A stretch of DNA of 33,727 bases from assembly GCA_009995365.1 (NCBI GenBank), contig JAACPR010000005.1, positions 7,366 to 41,092 of the forward strand, read 5' to 3'. This document shows positions 27,439-33,727 of the stretch, one piece after another. Source of the stretch: Candidatus Parcubacteria bacterium. GTDB lineage: Bacteria > Patescibacteriota > Minisyncoccia > Phycocordibacterales > JAACPR01. Numbering within the stretch: position 1 is the first letter of the stretch; every line of letters starts with the position of its first letter. The position numbers were made by a program, and so were the translations under genes. Below the pieces are notes generated by a model. That model saw only the letters and a list, made by a program, of their open reading frames with translations. It made no database searches and was not told the origin of the DNA.

Positions 27439-28332
27439 ATGCTAACAACTAACCTAAAAGGCGGTCTAGGAAATCAAATGTTTCAGTATGCGACTGGGAG
27501 ATATATTTCTGTTAAGAGCGGAGTCGAACTATACCTCGACACTAATTGGTTTTTTAAAAAAGATATATTAAATAGTGATACAAAAAGGAAATTTGAATTG
27601 GATAAATTTAATATTAAAGGCCAAATTTCTGACCCTGACCAAGCGCGAAAAATAAAATACCCCTATGGTTCCCTATCAAAGATTTTGAGTAAATTTGAAA
27701 AGAAATTTTTGGATAAATATTATTTAGACTACCACCCACAATTACTAAAAGAAATCCAAGAAAAATTAAAGAAAGACCCAAATACAAACATCTACTTAAA
27801 CGGCTTTTTCCAATCCGAGAAAAACTTTGCAGAGATTCGCCCTCTCCTGCTCCAAGAATTTCAACTCAAGCCAGAATTTATCACCCAAAAAGTCAAAGAA
27901 TTTGAAAAGCAAATTGAAAATAATAATTCAGTCTCGATTCACATTCGTCGTGGTGATTATGCTCAAAATCCGAAAACTTTAAAGATTCATGGTCTTTGCC
28001 CTATCTCCTATTATCGTGATGCTATCGATTTGATTATTAAAACGGTTGAAAACCCTCACTTCTTCATCTTTACCGACGATGTTGCATGGGCAAAAGAAAA
28101 TCTAAAGATCAGTGATCCTCACACCTTTGTCTCTGGAAATGACTTGTCAGGACCGCAGGAACTATGGCTGATGAGTAAATGCCAACACAACATTATCGCC
28201 AACTCTTCTTTCTCTTGGTGGGGTGCGTGGCTGAATCAAAATCCAACTAAACATGTTATTGCTCCAGAGAAATGGACAGTTAAGAACAATGAACATCCGA
28301 ACATAATTGCTGAGGGGTGGATTACTCTGTAG
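27439..28332 (+). CDS. Alpha-1,2-fucosyltransferase-like (GT11)
   Basis: LKGGLGNQMFQYATGRYIS at the N-terminus; SVSIHIRRGDYAQNP; HNIIANSSFSWWGAWLNQNPTKHVIAPEKW, all GT11 motifs. Confidence 0.92.
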   Translation: MLTTNLKGGLGNQMFQYATGRYISVKSGVELYLDTNWFFKKDILNSDTKRKFELDKFNIKGQISDPDQARKIKYPYGSLSKILSKFEKKFLDKYYLDYHPQLLKEIQEKLKKDPNTNIYLNGFFQSEKNFAEIRPLLLQEFQLKPEFITQKVKEFEKQIENNNSVSIHIRRGDYAQNPKTLKIHGLCPISYYRDAIDLIIKTVENPHFFIFTDDVAWAKENLKISDPHTFVSGNDLSGPQELWLMSKCQHNIIANSSFSWWGAWLNQNPTKHVIAPEKWTVKNNEHPNIIAEGWITL

Positions 28333-28365
28333 GTTTACACTTTACTGTAAACTGTAAACTTTTTA
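28333..28365 (+). terminator. Inverted repeat with tandem TGTAAAC and T-tract; possible terminator
   Basis: GTTTACA (28333-28339), TGTAAAC (28346-28352), TGTAAAC (28353-28359), then TTTTT; directly after the fucosyltransferase stop (28332). Confidence 0.5.
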
Positions 28366-28388
28366 TAAAAAATGATATATTTGTGTAA

Positions 28389-29156
28389 ATGGAAAAACCT
28401 CTAGTCAGCGTCAATATTTGCACTCACAATCGCGCAGAATTAATCGTTAAAGCGATTGAAAGTGTTTTAGAGCAGGATTACCTAAATCTGGAAATTGTGA
28501 TTGCTGACAACGGAGATGACTACACCGAATCTAAAATTAATAAAATTATTGAAGATAACCCTGCTTGGCAAGAAAAAATTCAATACTACAAAAACGATAC
28601 CCAAGGTATTTCAGAAAACAGGAATTTTTCTCTGCAAAAGTCTAACGGAAGATATATCGCAGTTTTAGATAGTGACGATTATTGGATATCACCGCAGAAA
28701 ATTAGTCGCCAAATCGATTTTCTTGAACAAAATCCCGAGTATGCCCTAATTGGAACAAACGCTATTATTGTAAATAGTGAAGATCAAAAAATTGGTGAAA
28801 TTAAAAATCTAGAAAATAACGATAAAATTACCAAGAAATTTTTAATGAAAAATCACTTTGTTCACTCGAGTGTTGTATTTAAAAAAGAAGGATTTCCAAA
28901 ATATAATGAAGAGATTTTTATCTGGGAGGATTATGATGCTTTTTTGAAAATCGCGCGAACAGAAAGAGTTGCTAACTTGCCTGAGCCAATGACTGCGTAT
29001 AAAAAGCACTCTGGCAACATTTCTAAATATAAAAAAATCCGCGGTGTCCTAACCTTGGAAAAAATAATAAAAGAAAACAAAGAATACTACCCAAACTACT
29101 TCAAAGCGCGCTTTAAAAATATGGGGCGTCTCGCTAAAGCTATTTTACCCCTCTAA
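28389..29156 (+). CDS. Glycosyltransferase family 2
   Basis: PLVSVNICTHNRAELIVKAIESVLEQDYLNLEIVIADNGDD...GISENRNFSLQKSNGRYIAVLDSDDYW. Confidence 0.92.
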   Translation: MEKPLVSVNICTHNRAELIVKAIESVLEQDYLNLEIVIADNGDDYTESKINKIIEDNPAWQEKIQYYKNDTQGISENRNFSLQKSNGRYIAVLDSDDYWISPQKISRQIDFLEQNPEYALIGTNAIIVNSEDQKIGEIKNLENNDKITKKFLMKNHFVHSSVVFKKEGFPKYNEEIFIWEDYDAFLKIARTERVANLPEPMTAYKKHSGNISKYKKIRGVLTLEKIIKENKEYYPNYFKARFKNMGRLAKAILPL

Positions 29157-31106
29157 AATCTCCCTCAATTCTTTTTCTGAAACTTCGTTAGGTTTTTGTT
29201 TTGGTGACTCTTGTTGTTGATTTTTTTGAGGATCTTTTTTTGGTTGATTTGGCGCAGGTTCTGAATTATTTTCTGAACTCTCCCTCTTCACTTCCTTCTT
29301 GATTTCTTTTTTGCTCTTGCGACGCTCTTTCTTCTCTCCTCCCTTTTCAGAACCACCCAAAACACCCAGCCCAGACAAAACATCTTTCAAGGAATTAGAA
29401 TTCTCTTTGCTTGGACCTTTTTTGTCAGCTTTGCCATTTCCATTTCTAGTATTTTTTTGAAGATCTTTTAGTGAAACTTCTAGATTTTCGTCTCTTTCGT
29501 TTTCTTTTTTATTAACCTCATCAGAGACAGGACCCTTTTCCATCAATTCCCTTTTCTTGGCCATAACTTCATCGATTTCTTTCAAGGCTTTTTTATCGAG
29601 GACTCTTACCGGTTTCTTGTTTTTAAAGTTATTGTTTGTGTTATTTCCGCCGCCGTTATTGTTGTTTCCGTTGTTACCATTTTTGTTACCACTATTCTGC
29701 CCTCCGTTTCCATTTTTTCCGCCTACATTGCCGTTATTTTTCCCACCATTTCCGCCATTCTTTCCATTTCCGCCACCATTATTCCCGCCAGAACCAGCAC
29801 CACTACCAGAATCAAAGTTCTCCTTGGCGCGCTCTTCCATCTCGCGTTCCACATCAGCGCGTGGTCGAGCGAATTGTTCTCTAGATGATTGGATAACTTC
29901 GTCAACTATATCGTAATCAGGAGTCTCTAGAGGTGGTATAGTCCTAGCACTAAAAGGATGCGACCCAATTCCATTAATCATCAATCGCAAATAGATTTGA
30001 AAAGCTCCTAGATTAACGATGTCAGCTGCTTCGAAAGTAGGGAGAAATTCCTTTTCTAATACTTCTGCATCGTATGAGCCAACGCGGAATGTAATCATGG
30101 TTCCGACGTTTCCAAAAACCGCAGCACGCACTTCGTCTGACATTTGTTCAATATATTGGTGAGCGATTGTTAAGTTCAGATTATATTTTCTAGCCTCTGA
30201 CAAAATATCCGCGAAAGATTCATTGGCAAAGTTTTGGAACTCATCAACATACAAATAGAAATTCGGCAGGTCAGCTAATTCTTTTTTGGATCTGTCAGCA
30301 CGAGACATCGCTGACAAATAAATCTTGGTAATCAACATTGACCCTAACAGGTTTGCGTTCGATTCCCCCACTCTACCTTTTGACAGGTTCACTAAAACAA
30401 TTTTGCGATCATCCATCAATTCCCTAAAATCGAAACTTGATTTTGGTTGACCGATAATATTTCGGATCAAAGGGTTGGCGGTAAATTGTCCAATCTTGTT
30501 CTGAATCGCAGGAGTCGCCTCCGCGGCCATTCTCTCGGTGTATCGCGCGAACTCTTCAACCCAAAAATTCTTTACCGCTGGATCTTTGATGTAGTTTACC
30601 ACCTTGTTCCTAAAAGACTTATCAGAAAGCATTTTGTTAACATCAAGCAATGTTGTGTTTGGATACTCTAACAGAGCAAGCAAAGTATTCCCCAAAATGT
30701 ATTCCATTCTCGCAGACCACGCATCAACCCAAATCTTCTTGAAGGTAGACATTAAACCAGAGACGACGAGATGCCGCTTGTCATAACCAACATCCTCCAT
30801 CACATTGAAAGAAATTGGATTTTCCATATCGAAAGGAGCAAAATATAAAACATCTTTGACGCGCTCCTTTGGAACATACTGAATTATTTCATCAATGGCA
30901 CTACCGTGTGGATCAATAAAACAAAGCCCATTGTTATTTTGAATATCCTGCGCCGCCATGTTCTCTAGAATAGTAGACTTACCCATACCGGTCTTTCCAA
31001 TAATGTAGACATGCCGCGTTCTGTCTTTGGCTTTGATACCAAAACGCACCCGCTTGTTTCTAGCATCAGTATCGGCAAAGTATGTAATTTGCTCTGGATT
31101 ATTCAT
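29145..31106 (-). CDS. VirD4/TraG-like type IV secretion (conjugative DNA transfer) ATPase with Gly/Asn-rich linker and charged tail
   Basis: RHVYIIGKTGMGKSTILENMAAQDIQNNNGLCFIDPHGSAIDEII (Walker A and CFIDPHG); PNFYLYVDEFQNFANESFADILSEARKYNLNLTIAHQYIEQMSDEVRAAVFGNVGTMITFRVG; linker GSGAGSGGNNGGGNGKNGGNGGKNNGNVGG... Confidence 0.88.
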   Translation of the reverse strand: MNNPEQITYFADTDARNKRVRFGIKAKDRTRHVYIIGKTGMGKSTILENMAAQDIQNNNGLCFIDPHGSAIDEIIQYVPKERVKDVLYFAPFDMENPISFNVMEDVGYDKRHLVVSGLMSTFKKIWVDAWSARMEYILGNTLLALLEYPNTTLLDVNKMLSDKSFRNKVVNYIKDPAVKNFWVEEFARYTERMAAEATPAIQNKIGQFTANPLIRNIIGQPKSSFDFRELMDDRKIVLVNLSKGRVGESNANLLGSMLITKIYLSAMSRADRSKKELADLPNFYLYVDEFQNFANESFADILSEARKYNLNLTIAHQYIEQMSDEVRAAVFGNVGTMITFRVGSYDAEVLEKEFLPTFEAADIVNLGAFQIYLRLMINGIGSHPFSARTIPPLETPDYDIVDEVIQSSREQFARPRADVEREMEERAKENFDSGSGAGSGGNNGGGNGKNGGNGGKNNGNVGGKNGNGGQNSGNKNGNNGNNNNGGGNNTNNNFKNKKPVRVLDKKALKEIDEVMAKKRELMEKGPVSDEVNKKENERDENLEVSLKDLQKNTRNGNGKADKKGPSKENSNSLKDVLSGLGVLGGSEKGGEKKERRKSKKEIKKEVKRESSENNSEPAPNQPKKDPQKNQQQESPKQKPNEVSEKELREILEG

Positions 31107-31142
31107 GATGATAAGTTCAATTTTAAGTCCTTATTTAGGTAA

Positions 31143-31148
31143 ATTATA
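31143..31148 (-). promoter_or_regulatory. Putative -10 (TATAAT) for the VirD4-like gene in a divergent intergenic region
   Basis: Exact TATAAT on the minus strand ~37 nt upstream of the ATG; weak -35. Confidence 0.35.
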
Positions 31149-31214
31149 ACACAAGAATGAATTTTTTATGAAGTATTGTTTTGCAAACTAGAATAAGCTA
31201 GTATATTAGTAAAT

Positions 31215-31973
31215 ATGAATTATCTAAAATCAGTGTTTGGGCTAGGCTTTTCTATAGCCAAAGCTGACTTTGTTCTAAAACACGAAGGAACAATTTTGGG
31301 AATTGCTTGGTATGCCCTAGTGCCTATTATGACTTTTGTTTTGATGTTCGGGGTATTTAGAGAGCGACTTGGAGGGGATATTCCATCATATCCACTGTAT
31401 CTTTTGCTGGGAATTCTTATTTTTAACTTTTTCAAAACAGTTACTAATGAGTGCGTTTCCCTTGTTAAAGACAGAGCTGGATTGATTAATTCAGTCAATT
31501 TTCACCATGAGGCCTTGGTTCTCGCGATAGCGATAAAGACATTATTCGCCCATATATTTGAAATCATGATTCTATTTGGTTTCTTGATATTTTTTGATAT
31601 ACCATTATTGACCATTTTACTTTATATAATAATACTAATTATATTAACCACATTTAGCGTTGGTGCGGGGCTTATCCTGGCATCTTTAGGGGCTTATTTC
31701 TTTGATTTAAGGCAAATATGGGTTTATGTATTAGGTGGGGTGTGGTTTATCACTCCAATTTTTTATGCGATTGAGACAACTGGTAAAATGTTTCTGGTTA
31801 ACTTATTCAATCCACTATATTTTATAGTTACTCTGGCTAGAGATATTATAATATACACGAGAGTCCCTGATTTTTATATTATTTTCGGCGCCCTAGGATA
31901 TAGTCTAGCTGCAATTATTATTGGATTTTTATTATTCAAAAAATTAAAAGTTAAGTTCTCTGAATTAGTATGA
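31215..31973 (+). CDS. wzm: ABC transporter permease for polysaccharide/polyol phosphate export (Wzm/TagG-like)
   Basis: ADFVLKHEGTILGIAWYALVPIMTFVLMFGVFRERLG...YPLYLLLGILIFNFFKTVTNECVSLVKDRAGLINSVNFHHEALVLA; six TM-like segments; ABC2_membrane pattern. Confidence 0.88.
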   Translation: MNYLKSVFGLGFSIAKADFVLKHEGTILGIAWYALVPIMTFVLMFGVFRERLGGDIPSYPLYLLLGILIFNFFKTVTNECVSLVKDRAGLINSVNFHHEALVLAIAIKTLFAHIFEIMILFGFLIFFDIPLLTILLYIIILIILTTFSVGAGLILASLGAYFFDLRQIWVYVLGGVWFITPIFYAIETTGKMFLVNLFNPLYFIVTLARDIIIYTRVPDFYIIFGALGYSLAAIIIGFLLFKKLKVKFSELV

Positions 31974-32701
31974 TCGAAATACAAATTAAAAATTTATACA
32001 AAGAATTTGATGTTCGTGCCAAGAACAAGAGGCTTTTGAAGCAGATGTATCATTTGATTCGACACAAATTTACGAGAGAAACTAGACCAGTTTTGAAAGG
32101 GGTTTCGCTTAATATCAAGGGTGGCGAAATCGTTGGCCTGATTGGAAATAACGGTTCAGGAAAATCTACGATGTTGCGTCTAATAGGTGGAATTCACAAA
32201 AGATACCAAGGGGAAATAAAAGTTGAAGGCAAGGTGACTAGTTTGATTGGTTTAGCTATTGGACTTAACCCCAGATTAACCTTGATCGAAAACACCTACT
32301 TGGCCGGTTCACTATTAGGTATGGCTTTTTCTGAAATAAAAGAAAAACTAGATTCAATTGTGAAGTTTGCTGAATTAGAAGAATTTAGAGACACAAAGGT
32401 ATACCAATTCTCACAAGGAATGAGATCTAGACTCGCTATTTCTATTGCATTACACACCGACCCTGAAATTTTCCTTGGAGATGAAATTTTCACAAAATTA
32501 GACGAGCATTTTAAAAATAAAACTTTAAAAGAATTGGAGAAAATTACCCTGAATGGTGGAATAGTCATTTTAGTAGAACATCAACTGGAATTATTAGAGG
32601 ACCATTGCAAGAGAATTATTTGGCTAGAAGAAGGACTTATCAAAAGAGATGGTAAACCTGGAGATGTCGCAGATGAATACGAGAGGGTTAATGAGTTTTA
32701 A
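31970..32701 (+). CDS. wzt: ABC transporter ATP-binding protein for polysaccharide export (Wzt/TagH-like, no C-terminal carbohydrate-binding domain)
   Basis: LKGVSLNIKGGEIVGLIGNNGSGKSTMLRLIGGI (Walker A); VYQFSQGMRSRLAISIAL (signature); DPEIFLGDEIFTKLDEHF (Walker B); ATGA coupling to the permease; protein ends ~243 aa. Confidence 0.88.
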   Translation: MIEIQIKNLYKEFDVRAKNKRLLKQMYHLIRHKFTRETRPVLKGVSLNIKGGEIVGLIGNNGSGKSTMLRLIGGIHKRYQGEIKVEGKVTSLIGLAIGLNPRLTLIENTYLAGSLLGMAFSEIKEKLDSIVKFAELEEFRDTKVYQFSQGMRSRLAISIALHTDPEIFLGDEIFTKLDEHFKNKTLKELEKITLNGGIVILVEHQLELLEDHCKRIIWLEEGLIKRDGKPGDVADEYERVNEF

Positions 32702-32712
32702 GAAATACAGAA

Positions 32713-33727
32713 TTATTTAACCAAATCTAAAATTTTATAAACATCCCCTGCCCCCATCGTCACGACAACACACTGATCGTCTTTTTCTAGCGCGATTTCC
32801 GCAGCTTTTTCAAATGACGGTAAAAATTCGACTTTCATTTTTGAATTTTCTGACAAGTTCTGCTCGGTGATTTTTTGCGCTAATATTTCAGAAGAAATTT
32901 CAGAGTCAGCAGGTTCGCGAGCGGCGTAAATTGGCAGTAGATAAAGTTCTGAAACAGGTGTTATTTTGCTTTCGCCAACTGGGTTTTTTTCTAAGAAAAC
33001 TTCAACAAACTCATCAAACAATTTTTTAGTCCTAGAATACAAATGTGGTTGGAAAAATATCACTAATTTTTTATCTTGAAAATTTTGATGTAAAGCATTA
33101 ATTCCTGCGCGAATTTCTTCTGGGTGATGTGCATAATCATCGTATAGAATGGCACCTTTTTCGGTTTCTCCCCTCGCCTCCAGTCGACGCCATGTTCCAG
33201 AGAATTTTTCTAGGCCAGTAATCGCGCCGTCTAAAATTTGTGCGTCGGCTGAATTTTCCCTATTTTTACCAACCTCCTCAAATACCGACATCAACGCCAA
33301 AGTCGCTGCAGCATTTAATTTATTATGTTCGCCTAAAACTTTTAATTCAGGAACTTTTGATAATAACTTTTTATAATCAACGATTTTATCTGGAAACTTT
33401 TCAACAATAGGAGCAAGGTTTGGCAAATCAGGATTGCAAATAATTTTTCCATCCTTTGGCGTTTTTGCACACAAATCAATAAAGGCGCTTTGAATGTCAG
33501 CCAAGTCAGAATAATAATCCAAATGGTCTTCTTCGATATTAGTTATAACAACATGTTTGGGATTTAAATTTAAAAATGACCTTTTGTATTCACAGGCTTC
33601 TGTTATTAAAATATTTCCTCCCTCATCAACGACGCCACCCTTTAAATAATTACTCTTGTATTCCGGCAAGAGCGAACCAACGATAACATGAGGTTTTAGA
33701 TTCGCTCCAGAAAAAGCACTAGCAAGC
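32713..33727 (-). CDS. murC: UDP-N-acetylmuramate--L-alanine ligase MurC (5' end beyond the right window edge)
   Basis: ITEACEYKRSFLNLNPKHVVITNIEEDHLDYYSDL, LGEHNKLNAAATLALM, LYDDYAHHPEEIRAGINAL, KLVIFFQPHLYSRTKKLFDEF. The frame stays open upstream of the ORF-track TTG start at 33669 (LASAFSGANLKPHVIVGSL), so the gene is truncated by the window. Confidence 0.95.
   Translation of the reverse strand, partial: LASAFSGANLKPHVIVGSLLPEYKSNYLKGGVVDEGGNILITEACEYKRSFLNLNPKHVVITNIEEDHLDYYSDLADIQSAFIDLCAKTPKDGKIICNPDLPNLAPIVEKFPDKIVDYKKLLSKVPELKVLGEHNKLNAAATLALMSVFEEVGKNRENSADAQILDGAITGLEKFSGTWRRLEARGETEKGAILYDDYAHHPEEIRAGINALHQNFQDKKLVIFFQPHLYSRTKKLFDEFVEVFLEKNPVGESKITPVSELYLLPIYAAREPADSEISSEILAQKITEQNLSENSKMKVEFLPSFEKAAEIALEKDDQCVVVTMGAGDVYKILDLVK

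Noticed and set aside
29557-29916. Plus-strand P/F-rich and H/R-rich ORFs and the minus-frame 29723..29905 ORF
   Set aside because: Shadow frames of the Gly/Asn-rich linker of the VirD4-like ATPase.
29145-32701. Conjugative element or integrated plasmid boundary around the VirD4-like gene
   Set aside because: No integrase, relaxase, att-like repeats or mating-pair genes seen; a single coupling-type ATPase is not enough.
32713-33669. MurC starting at the TTG given by the ORF track
   Set aside because: The frame remains open to the window edge and the missing residues belong to MurC; the TTG start is a truncation artefact.

Overview
AT-rich bacterial window using the standard stop code (TGA, TAA and TAG all act as stops). 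Gene content and style (several GFTLIEL-type pilins, a MYG1/UPF0160 protein, tandem Wzy/ligase-TPR proteins, a soluble VirD4-like ATPase with a Gly/Asn-rich tail) suggest a Patescibacteria/CPR-type genome; this lineage call is inference. From left to right: (1) partial ligA on the minus strand, running off the left edge; (2) a minus-strand type IV pilus block with four minor pilins/pseudopilins, a PilD-like prepilin peptidase and a major-pilin-like gene; (3) a MYG1-family protein, a secreted/membrane bactofilin-like protein, secA and a Lys/Ala-rich histone-H1-like protein; (4) a ~500 bp intergenic region (9.93-10.44 kb) with promoters, terminators and a strongly foldable minus-strand element that I call as candidate small RNA(s); (5) three tandem paralogous O-antigen-ligase/Wzy-like membrane proteins with C-terminal TPR regions; (6) a plus-strand glycan locus (16.96-29.16 kb) of glycosyltransferases, an FkbM-like methyltransferase, a Wzx-like flippase, a polysaccharide pyruvyltransferase-like protein, a nitroreductase-like protein, a DUF268-like protein and a GT11 fucosyltransferase; (7) a VirD4/TraG-like ATPase; (8) a Wzm/Wzt-type ABC exporter; (9) partial murC running off the right edge. 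No rRNA, tRNA, CRISPR array or clear transposase was recognised. The best candidate for something undescribed is the structured non-coding region at about 10.09-10.44 kb. The next most interesting are the tandem mosaic Wzy/ligase-TPR genes and the nitroreductase/pyruvyltransferase pair inside the glycan cassette.
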